From Paenibacillus arenosi (GTDB lineage: Bacteria > Bacillota > Bacilli > Paenibacillales > Paenibacillaceae), in NCBI RefSeq assembly GCF_014841135.1, contig NZ_JACYTN010000004.1, forward strand, positions 124,001-188,000: a DNA stretch of 64,000 bases, written 5' to 3'. Position 1 is the first letter of the stretch. Every line of letters begins with the position of its first letter. The translations under genes were made by a program, and so were the position numbers. Below are positions 26,045-33,106 of this stretch, piece by piece. The notes under the pieces were generated by a model. The model was not told the origin of the DNA and ran no database searches. It was given only the letters and a program-made list of their open reading frames with translations.

Positions 26045-26075
26045 AGAATAAACTATAACGTTACGTTAGTGTCAA
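26045..26075 (-). promoter_or_regulatory. MerR-type promoter with 19-bp spacer and operator
   Basis: On the minus strand TTGACA (26075-26070) and TATTCT (26050-26045) are separated by exactly 19 bases. Inside the spacer is the inverted repeat TAACG-TTA-CGTTA (26056-26068). This is the classic geometry for activation by DNA distortion. Confidence 0.75.
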
Positions 26076-26308
26076 TGCGTTATTTTTATTTTAATGATAA
26101 CGACCAAGTTAAGATACATCCATTTATGGTTCAATAACTTTTAATATGGAAATACTAGAGAATCCCATTATTTGGACTAGCAACTATAAAGGCCAATGTA
26201 CATATGATATATGACGGACTGGAATTATCCGATGTATATTCCGTCATGGCTCATTCCCTCAATGATTGATATAATGATAGGGTTAATCACACATAAAGGA
26301 TGAACAAT

Positions 26309-27226
26309 ATGAGTAAATGGCTTGAACTTTATAAACAATTACTAACGATTATTCCCGAATCATCGATACAACTTGAAGAATCATTATGTCAGCATACGTA
26401 CACACGCATGGGTGGACCAGCAGATCTGTTCGTTACACCAGCTACCTATGAGGAAGCAGCCCAAGTCGTCCGCTTCGCTCGACAACACGATATCCCTATT
26501 ACCATTTTGGGCTTTGGCTCCAACGTCATTGTTCGAGATGGCGGTATTCGCGGCATCGTATTAAGCTTCGAGCAATTAACAGACATTCGCGTCTCTGACT
26601 CGATCGTCATTGCCCAAAGCGGCGCGGCTATTATTGATGTCTCCAGATTTGCATTGAAGCAGAGCTTATCTGGCCTGGAATTTGCCTGCGGCATACCGGG
26701 CTCTGTAGGCGGGGCACTCTACATGAACGCAGGGGCTTATGGTGGCGAGATTTCCGATGTACTGCAAGATACGCTCGTTCTGACATCAGAGGGTGAACTG
26801 CTTCGCCTTTCAAAAGAAGAGCTGGAGCTCGGCTATCGCACAAGCGTAATCGGACGCAAACAATACATCGTATTGGAAGCTACCTTTAAGCTTGTTCATG
26901 CAGATGTTGAACCGATTCAGAAGAAGATGGAGGAATTAACCTATCTGCGTGAATCGAAGCAGCCATTGGAATACCCTTCATGCGGTAGTGTGTTCAAGCG
27001 CCCTCCTGGATATTTTGCTGGCCAACTGATTCAGGAAAGCGGTCTTCAAGGTACTCGTGTAGGCGGAGCGGAAGTATCGACGAAGCATGCTGGCTTCATC
27101 GTCAATGTTGATCAGGCTACTGCTTCTGAATATATTGCGCTTATTCATCACGTTCAGCAGACGGTGAAAGAGCGATTCAATGTCGAATTGGAGACAGAAG
27201 TTCGGATTATCGGAGAAGACAATTAG
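26309..27226 (+). CDS. murB: UDP-N-acetylenolpyruvoylglucosamine reductase
   Basis: 305-residue FAD enzyme that makes UDP-N-acetylmuramate in the cytosol. FAD-binding segments ILGFGSNVIVRDGG and ACGIPGSVGGALYMNAGAYG, the catalytic Ser in PSCGSVFKRP, and the Glu in ELETEVRIIGE near the C-terminus are all present. YRTSVI and the shorter loops match the Gram-positive type II enzymes. ATG at 26309 lies 8 bases after AAAGGA; an ATG three codons upstream overlaps that site. Located away from any mur operon and followed by a terminator, so it may be the housekeeping copy or a second one. Confidence 0.95.
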   Translation: MSKWLELYKQLLTIIPESSIQLEESLCQHTYTRMGGPADLFVTPATYEEAAQVVRFARQHDIPITILGFGSNVIVRDGGIRGIVLSFEQLTDIRVSDSIVIAQSGAAIIDVSRFALKQSLSGLEFACGIPGSVGGALYMNAGAYGGEISDVLQDTLVLTSEGELLRLSKEELELGYRTSVIGRKQYIVLEATFKLVHADVEPIQKKMEELTYLRESKQPLEYPSCGSVFKRPPGYFAGQLIQESGLQGTRVGGAEVSTKHAGFIVNVDQATASEYIALIHHVQQTVKERFNVELETEVRIIGEDN

Positions 27227-27292
27227 CGTAAGAAACGTAAAGAGGCTGACTGTTACGGATAACGAATAACAACTAACAATCTAATATTATGT

Positions 27293-27342
27293 AAATAACC
27301 TTCCGAATCTATTGCGTATAGAAAAGGGAGGTTATTTTTTAT
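27293..27342 (+). terminator. intrinsic terminator of murB
   Basis: AAATAACCTTCC pairs with GGGAGGTTATTT (one G-U) over a 21-base loop, then TTTTATT. Confidence 0.7.
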
Positions 27343-27847
27343 TGACTCGTGACGGTTAATTGTTGATGGTTTTCTGTTAATTGTTGGGCGCAAAATTAGC
27401 GTGGGACAGCTCGCATTTGTACAATCCTCCACATGAGCATATAGCATGAGCACATAAATAAATATGGCACGGACAAAAGTGCAGTTATTTTAAGTAGGAA
27501 TCATCATTTTCTGATAGATAAAGACAAACATGCAGTTATTTTTCTCGATTAGGCACTTAAATAGGAAAAGAGACCGAAATAAATGCATTTTTGACCATAA
27601 TCGCACAAATGAGGATGTATTCAAGTAAAATAACTGCCTATTTGCCGCTGCTCTAAACTAGGCACAGTTATACGCTTTTAACAATGAGATCCATGATGAA
27701 ATAGATTCAATAGTCATACATTCATATTGGTTCATACTTAACTTCAAGCATAATTAGCATAGTAAAATTAACTAGAGTGTAATTTGGGATTTTATAGTAT
27801 ATTGGAGTTATTAAGGAAAGGCTTACAAGAAAAAAGGGGCGTTGTTA
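27343..27847. other. 505-bp AT-rich intergenic interval
   Basis: No gene is visible. It holds a tandem repeat of GTTAATTGTTG (near 27354 and 27378), the GCAGTTATTTT repeat cluster described separately, and the promoter and ribosome site of the next gene. Confidence 0.5.
27481..27637. repeat. GCAGTTATTTT repeat cluster with inverted ends
   Basis: GCAGTTATTTTA occurs at 27481-27492, GCAGTTATTTT at 27532-27542, and the inverted form TAAAATAACTGC at 27626-27637. The outer copies form a 12-base inverted repeat about 157 bases end to end. This resembles the small non-coding repeats scattered in Paenibacillus-type genomes; copy number elsewhere cannot be seen here. Confidence 0.5.
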
Positions 27848-28591
27848 ATGGTTTCATGGTTCGACACCTACGATCCGAACACCTTTCAAGCTTTCTCATC
27901 TGCTCATCTCGGTGCATTACTTCTCTTTGCCGTTTCCATTACTCTGCTGTATGTGTGCCGTTTTTGGCTGCGGGATGAGAAGCGTAGCAAACGTACTAGA
28001 TTTACACTAATCGGTTTACTCATCTTAGCAGAGGTATCGCTCAATGTATGGTATGTGGCAGGTGGTGTATATGATGCAGCCGATACCCTCCCTCTTGAAC
28101 TATGCAGTATTTCACTATATTTATGCGTGTTTATGCTGCTATTTCGCAGCCGCTTTATTTTCAGTATCGTCTACTTTACAGGTATCGGAGGAGCGCTGCA
28201 AGCGTTGTTAACACCAGCACTTGGCTTTCCGTTCCCTCACTTTCGATTTGTACAGTTCTTCTTAGCACATATCGTTATTATTTTAGCAGTACTATACATG
28301 GTATGGGTGGAAAAATATCGGCCAACTTGGAAATCAGTCGGGCTTGCGATGTTATTCCTCAATGTGCTGCTTGTCGTCGTTGGTTCTATTAATTACTTGA
28401 CTGGCGGCAACTATATGTTCTTGGCTCGCAAGCCGGAAACTGCTTCTTTATTGGACGTACTCGGCCCTTATCCATGGTATATTTTATCGCTGGAAGCCGT
28501 TGCTTTTATTATGTTTATTATTTTGTATGCGCCATTCGGAATATCGGCCTGGAGACGGCGTAAAAGAGGATTTATCTACTACGGACAATAA
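27848..28591 (+). CDS. YwaF/TIGR02206 family membrane protein
   Basis: 247-residue integral membrane protein with about seven helices. The family pattern is visible: SSAHLGALLLFA in helix 1, LPLELCSISLYLCVFML in the centre, GGALQALLTPALGFPFPHFRFVQFFLAHI, and NYLTGGNYMFLARKPETASLLDVLGPYPWYI. Function is unknown in all members. ATG at 27848 is 8 bases from AAGGGG; a TTG two codons upstream is too close. Monocistronic. Confidence 0.9.
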   Translation: MVSWFDTYDPNTFQAFSSAHLGALLLFAVSITLLYVCRFWLRDEKRSKRTRFTLIGLLILAEVSLNVWYVAGGVYDAADTLPLELCSISLYLCVFMLLFRSRFIFSIVYFTGIGGALQALLTPALGFPFPHFRFVQFFLAHIVIILAVLYMVWVEKYRPTWKSVGLAMLFLNVLLVVVGSINYLTGGNYMFLARKPETASLLDVLGPYPWYILSLEAVAFIMFIILYAPFGISAWRRRKRGFIYYGQ

Positions 28592-28631
28592 GAGCAGGTC
28601 ATCCGATGCAAAAATCGGAGCCTGCTCTTTC
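28591..28631 (+). terminator. stem-loop terminator after ywaF-like gene
   Basis: AGAGCAGG pairs with CCTGCTCT, with an inner CCGAT/ATCGG stem. The T tract is short (TTTCC), so strength is uncertain. Confidence 0.55.
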
Positions 28632-28693
28632 CATTACCTTACGATGCAAAGACGTTATCTGAACCGATTTACTGCCAATCACTCTGCCTCTCA

Positions 28694-29590
28694 TCAGCCA
28701 AACACACCGCTCCCCTGAATAATATCCTCCTCTTTCATCAAGGTCGCTTCTACAATACTGACATTGTTGCGCTTGAGGAAGGATTGTACGATATGATAAC
28801 CAACTGCATAACCCGCACCATAAGACATTCCCACAGGTGTATACCCTTGCGCCTTGGCTACTTCATCACCAAACATATAGCCGCTTATCCCATCAAATCC
28901 TTTATTCCCTAGAACCGTACGCATCACTTCAATCGAGTAAGCAAGATCATCTTCATCCAGCGAGGTCACCCATGGCCCAATAAGTTCCTCCCCATACATA
29001 GCAGCTGCAAAAGATTCAGCTAGTCCTTCAATAATCATATATTCCCCTAGCGTGACATCTCCATGACTCCAATTAAAATACGAAAAACGAATATTATGAT
29101 GGAACTCGTGCGCAATCAAGGCAGGTAACCGCTTAAGATTGTACTCGTTTGGATAGATATAAAGCTGAATATATCCCGGAATGCCACCAAAACCAGAATA
29201 TCCGTTGTGGGGCTTAAGCTTTTCTGGATTGCCAAAATACATCCCCGCTATCAGCTTCTCTCTTGCCACTCGTAATTCAGCTTGCTCCGCATAGCGAACG
29301 CATTCCTGTAATGAGCGCTGCAACGTCTGTTCCGCTTGACTCGCCTTGATCATATCCACGGCAGCTAAGCCACGCTCGTCTTCATTTAACGCTAATATTC
29401 CCATCATTTCACAAGCCATTACTACATCATACCCGCCCTCTGTCGCTGGCTTTAACGGCACTTGGATCGTGCTCCACATGTCCTCAAATGGCCCCATCAT
29501 CTTATACCGAAAATAGTCGCGGCGCTTTTCCATAGGAAGCTGATAAATCTCCTGATATTGTGTCATCGTATCTATCCATTGAATATTCAT
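28694..29590 (-). CDS. DUF2268 putative zinc-dependent protease
   Basis: 298 residues. The motif HEFHH (near residue 165) is HExxH with a downstream Glu in IIEGLAESFAA, which is the usual gluzincin arrangement of DUF2268 proteins. The flanking YIQLYIYPN and GAGYAVGYHIVQSFL segments also fit. No signal peptide is visible, so the enzyme should be cytosolic. ATG at 29590 is preceded by GAGGAG at 11 bases; the in-frame GTG at 29602 directly abuts that site. Substrate unknown. Confidence 0.88.
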   Translation of the reverse strand: MNIQWIDTMTQYQEIYQLPMEKRRDYFRYKMMGPFEDMWSTIQVPLKPATEGGYDVVMACEMMGILALNEDERGLAAVDMIKASQAEQTLQRSLQECVRYAEQAELRVAREKLIAGMYFGNPEKLKPHNGYSGFGGIPGYIQLYIYPNEYNLKRLPALIAHEFHHNIRFSYFNWSHGDVTLGEYMIIEGLAESFAAAMYGEELIGPWVTSLDEDDLAYSIEVMRTVLGNKGFDGISGYMFGDEVAKAQGYTPVGMSYGAGYAVGYHIVQSFLKRNNVSIVEATLMKEEDIIQGSGVFG

Positions 29591-29699
29591 GCCGTGACTC
29601 ACTCCTCATTCGTCAGTCTCATTGTGCTGTGCGCTTGCTAAACAACACAGTAAACTATCTCGTAACGTGAGGGTCAAGAGCGTATTTATCATCTGTAAC

Positions 29700-29731
29700 T
29701 AAAAAAGCGAACTCATATAAGAGCCCGCTTA
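29700..29731 (-). terminator. intrinsic terminator
   Basis: Minus-strand AAGCGGGCTC-TTATAT-GAGTTCGCTT then TTTTAG. It ends the transcript of the L7/L12-like gene. Confidence 0.75.
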
Positions 29732-29759
29732 GCACGCCACATACTGTGGAACAAATCAA

Positions 29760-30038
29760 CTATTTACCTTCCAACTTTATAGCATCGACGTATTGTTTGG
29801 CCTCTAATAAGGAAAGCCCCAATGTCTCTCTAACTCTTTTTACTGCAGTAACATTGTTGCCTTCATGAAGCAGTTGTCGCAATTCATTATGTAGTGGCTC
29901 TTCAGAGACACCAGATTGTTTAGACATCTGATCTAGCGTATACTTGATACCTTTTATACGACCATCAAGCTTAATGACTGCAAACAATAGATATATACCA
30001 ATGAATAATATCAATCCTTCTACAAAATTAAATTCCAT
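29760..30038 (-). CDS. membrane-anchored protein with ribosomal L7/L12 C-terminal-like domain
   Basis: 92 residues. Residues 5-25 form one transmembrane helix. Residues 48-90 (LRQLLHEGNNVTAVKRVRETLGLSL then LEAKQYVDAI) match the helical hairpin of the L7/L12 C-terminal domain, which in the ribosome binds translation factors. The Lys-Val-Arg..GLSL-x-EAK pattern is diagnostic. ATG at 30038 follows GAGGAGGAATTG. Proteins of this kind are widespread in Firmicutes but without known function. A membrane-tethered factor-binding domain is an attractive guess, not evidence. Confidence 0.8.
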   Translation of the reverse strand: MEFNFVEGLILFIGIYLLFAVIKLDGRIKGIKYTLDQMSKQSGVSEEPLHNELRQLLHEGNNVTAVKRVRETLGLSLLEAKQYVDAIKLEGK

Positions 30039-30171
30039 TACAATTCCTCCTCTAAATTCGCATATTTACACCAAATATACCGTATTTTTATTATTTTAAT
30101 TTATAATTACTGTAATACAATATTAGATTTACTTCAAATATTTTCGAACATTTATCTCACATTACTTCTAT

Positions 30172-30217
30172 AAAAAAAGAGCTGCGTTCACACCATTCCG
30201 GTGTAAAACAACAGCTC
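30172..30217 (-). terminator. intrinsic terminator of the glycosyltransferase unit
   Basis: Minus-strand GGAGCTGTTG..ACACC-GGAAT-GGTGT..GCAGCTC followed by seven T. Confidence 0.85.
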
Positions 30218-30272
30218 CAAAGCTTCCTATTTTCATAGATTTTGTGGCACAACAATGATCGGATATCGATTC

Positions 30273-31496
30273 TCACATAGAAGGCACACTTACTTTATGC
30301 AGTCGCTGTTCAATCAACTCCACTGCACGCGTAGTTCCTCCCGCTTCATCAATTTGCTGACTCATTTGCTTAACTCGCTCTAACATACAATCATTGCCCG
30401 CAACAGTCTTGACCGCTTCACGCAGCGTATCTACTGTGACATCCTCTGGCTTTAAATAATAACCCAATCCTAATGCTGCTACACGCTTAGCCGTTATCTC
30501 TTGTTCTAGCATCTGCGGAATGACGACCAGAGGGACATGATGCAGCATCGCCTCCATTGTGCTATTCATGCCGCCATGAGAAATAAATAACTTTGTATGC
30601 TTCAATACAGACAATTGCGGGACACTCTCATGAATTTCAAAGTTATCAGGGATATGCAGCAATTGATCACGATCTATTTGTTTACCGACGACTAGAACAA
30701 CATGCCACGATGTATGACCGAACGCTTCTATACATTGATTGAAAAACTCCGGCCAATCATTAAATACAGTTCCCAGCGAGATGTAAAGGACAGGTCTTCC
30801 GTCTGCTGGCGGATTCCAACTCACTTGATTATGCTCTGTACGGAGACAAGGCCCTACGAAGTGATAACGCTCATCAAAGGTTTCTCCTGCGTAGTGGATC
30901 ATTCGAGGCATAAAAATAATCGATAATTGGCTGCCGAATAGTAACGATTCCAGCGTTACCCCTTCGATCTGGAGACTATCAAGATATTGAGATACCCTCT
31001 TTTTAAAATCCTCCATTCCAGGAAGCTGCTTCGTGACCTCTTCTATACTGTCTTGCTTGCTTCTAGGGTAGGAGGAACAAAGCTGAATCGAAGGAACACC
31101 CCATTTCGCTGCTACCACACTACCCATCCAGGCCACAAAGTCGAACAATACCAGATCTGGGCGATCATCCACGTAAATCTCTTCTAGCTGCGGCAGCATT
31201 TGCTGAGCTTCTTGGAAAAATAGCTCCATGGGATCAAGCGAATTATCAATGCCCTGCCTTGTCAAAGCGATATTCGCTGGGATGACGGATTCATAAATAC
31301 GCGCCTCCGCACCTGCTGCCTCTACAACTGGTGCGAACTCTTCCGTGACCACGTACGTAACCCGATGCCCGCGATTCACCAGCTCCTCCACAATTCCTAA
31401 TGTAGGGTTAATATGGCCGTGAGCACGAATATTTACGACAGCAATATGTGTTCGCTGAGAAACATCACCTTTATAAGTAGTATAGGGATGAGTCAT
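30273..31496 (-). CDS. GT1 glycosyltransferase, MGT/YjiC-like
   Basis: 407-residue GT-B enzyme of the macrolide-glycosyltransferase group (UDP-sugar dependent; known members act on macrolides, flavonoids and other small acceptors). N-terminal acceptor domain has HGHINPTLGIVEELVNRGH with the catalytic His (about residue 27). The C-terminal nucleotide-sugar motif is SHGGMNSTMEAM followed by PLVVIPQMLEQ. The linker LYISLGTVFND is also typical. ATG at 31496 follows AAGGAGG at 7 bases. Its start overlaps the stop of a small Cys-rich ORF by four bases (ATGA), so the two are translated together. The acceptor may be that peptide or an unrelated compound. Confidence 0.92.
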   Translation of the reverse strand: MTHPYTTYKGDVSQRTHIAVVNIRAHGHINPTLGIVEELVNRGHRVTYVVTEEFAPVVEAAGAEARIYESVIPANIALTRQGIDNSLDPMELFFQEAQQMLPQLEEIYVDDRPDLVLFDFVAWMGSVVAAKWGVPSIQLCSSYPRSKQDSIEEVTKQLPGMEDFKKRVSQYLDSLQIEGVTLESLLFGSQLSIIFMPRMIHYAGETFDERYHFVGPCLRTEHNQVSWNPPADGRPVLYISLGTVFNDWPEFFNQCIEAFGHTSWHVVLVVGKQIDRDQLLHIPDNFEIHESVPQLSVLKHTKLFISHGGMNSTMEAMLHHVPLVVIPQMLEQEITAKRVAALGLGYYLKPEDVTVDTLREAVKTVAGNDCMLERVKQMSQQIDEAGGTTRAVELIEQRLHKVSVPSM

Positions 31497-31738
31497 CTAC
31501 ATTCCTCCTTGTACTGACATGTACGACAATGTTTTTTGCTTTTAGAAATACAGTGAAGGTATTGAGCGTCGTTCGTAGGTGCGGCTTTGCAGTATAAACA
31601 TATAGGGTAAATAGAAGGACTTGAGGTAGTGAACATGGAGGAAATAATACTAGAAGCGGATATCAACGAGTTCACACCATTTAGATGCGAGTTATGAGAT
31701 GGACCAGATGAATCGGATCGTAGATTAAACATTTTCAT
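31493..31738 (-). CDS. small Cys-rich ORF coupled to a glycosyltransferase
   Basis: 81 codons from ATG at 31738, with AAGGAG five bases upstream. The first half is Ser/Asn-rich (12 or more Ser in residues 8-48). The second half holds six cysteines with spacing C-x2-C-x12-C-x7-C-x2-C-x5-C, ending CR. No transmembrane helix or signal peptide is obvious. The stop overlaps the start of the GT1 gene by four bases. The layout is compatible with a zinc-binding mini-protein, a spore-coat-type peptide, or a modified peptide precursor with a Ser-rich leader. I do not recognise the family. Confidence 0.55.
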   Translation of the reverse strand: MKMFNLRSDSSGPSHNSHLNGVNSLISASSIISSMFTTSSPSIYPICLYCKAAPTNDAQYLHCISKSKKHCRTCQYKEECR

Positions 31739-31796
31739 CACTCTCCTTATCCAGTTCTACTATAAATTGTAATAAAATCTTTATCATCTTTCAATG

Positions 31797-31839
31797 CAAA
31801 AAGGCTGTCCTCTGATGACGAATCAGTGAACAGCCTTTA
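31797..31839 (-). terminator. intrinsic terminator of the SWIM-MoxR-VWA operon
   Basis: Minus-strand AAAGGCTGT..CTGAT-TCGTC-ATCAG..ACAGCCTTT then TT. Located 49 bases past the VWA stop. Confidence 0.8.
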
Positions 31840-31887
31840 AACATTAATTAAAGTTATCCCTAACAAGAGAAGAGGAATAAACTGCTG

Positions 31888-33105
31888 CTATCTTTCTTTT
31901 GTCTTCTCCACTCGTTTCGCCAACTCGAATAGATCATAACCTTTTAAAGCACCCTCTACTAATTCTGGCAGCAAGGCAGGGGTACAAGCAAAACAAGGAG
32001 TACCGTCTTTGGACAGTGTCTTCGCTAAATTTTCATCATAATAAGGCTGACCTTGGTCAGACAAAGCAAGCAAACACATCGTCCTCACTCCTGCCTCACG
32101 CAGCTCACGCAAGCGACGAATTAAGGCACCGCGATTCCCACCCTCATATAGATCAGATACGATGATAAACAGCGTCTTTTTCGGTTCTTCGATAAAGGTT
32201 TCGCAATAAGCAACTGACTTATTTATATCTGTTCCGCCACCCAGCTGAATACCGAACAACATATCCACCGGATCATTGGCACACTGCTCCGTCAAATCTA
32301 CGACCTCTGTATCAAAGACTACAACGCGTGTGTTCAAGGCTGGTATACTCGCAAAAATGGAGCCAATAACAGAAGCCCAAATTACCGAATCTGCCATTGA
32401 GCCACTTTGATCGATATCTACGATAACGGTCCATTCCTTACTGCGCTGTGCACGATCAAAGAAGTAAAACTTCTCAGGAATTATTTTTTTGCGCTCCCTA
32501 TCATAATGCTTCAAGTTGCGCTGAATCGTTCGTTTCCAATCGATTCCGCTCACGGAAGGAAGCGGCGAGTGCTGACGACGATTTAACGCTCCTGTGACAG
32601 CACGTCGTATATCATGCTCCAGCAGCTTTACTAAATCATCTACAACTGTCTGAACAAGCATTCTTGCCGTTTCTTTCGTTTTTTCAGGAATCTTCCCTTT
32701 TAAAGACAATAATGTGCCGATAAGCTGAATGTCTGGCTTCACTTGGGCTAGCACTTCCGGTTCGAACAAGAGCTGCTTCCAGCCTTTTCGCTCCATGGCA
32801 TCATGCTGAACAATGGACACCACATCATCTGGAAAGAAGGAACGAACATCTCCAAGCCACTTGGACAGATTCGGAGCTGATTTACCATTTCCCGCTCCTC
32901 GTTTCCCTATAGAAGCACCACCGCTTGATTGATCCAGCCCCTGCGTATCATCGTAAATTTCAGCTAGCGCTTGGTCCATAATTCGTTCTTCATCTGTTAA
33001 TCCAGTCGAACCTCCTGAACCATAGTCCGCTAATTGCTGTTCAGCGGATTGACCGAGTATGAGCCGCCAACGTGCGATTGATTTCACATCTACAATTGTA
33101 CTCAT
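31888..33105 (-). CDS. VWA domain protein, CoxE-like (MoxR partner)
   Basis: 405-residue cytosolic protein. The C-terminal half is a von Willebrand A domain with an intact MIDAS metal site: DQSGS at residues 232-236, Thr292 in GGGTDI and Asp318 in IVSDLYEGG. The N-terminal half is helical and basic. VWA proteins of this CoxE/YehP type act with MoxR AAA+ ATPases to insert metals or remodel protein complexes. ATG at 33105 starts one base after the DUF5682 stop (TAATATG), with GAGGA upstream; the frame is open nine codons further but has no site. Last gene of the five-gene operon. Its own substrate is unknown. Confidence 0.9.
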   Translation of the reverse strand: MSTIVDVKSIARWRLILGQSAEQQLADYGSGGSTGLTDEERIMDQALAEIYDDTQGLDQSSGGASIGKRGAGNGKSAPNLSKWLGDVRSFFPDDVVSIVQHDAMERKGWKQLLFEPEVLAQVKPDIQLIGTLLSLKGKIPEKTKETARMLVQTVVDDLVKLLEHDIRRAVTGALNRRQHSPLPSVSGIDWKRTIQRNLKHYDRERKKIIPEKFYFFDRAQRSKEWTVIVDIDQSGSMADSVIWASVIGSIFASIPALNTRVVVFDTEVVDLTEQCANDPVDMLFGIQLGGGTDINKSVAYCETFIEEPKKTLFIIVSDLYEGGNRGALIRRLRELREAGVRTMCLLALSDQGQPYYDENLAKTLSKDGTPCFACTPALLPELVEGALKGYDLFELAKRVEKTKER

Positions 33106-33106
33106 A

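Noticed and set aside
27354-27390. Direct repeat GTTAATTGTTG twice
   Set aside because: Two short copies in AT-rich DNA; could be chance, so not called a CRISPR or iteron.
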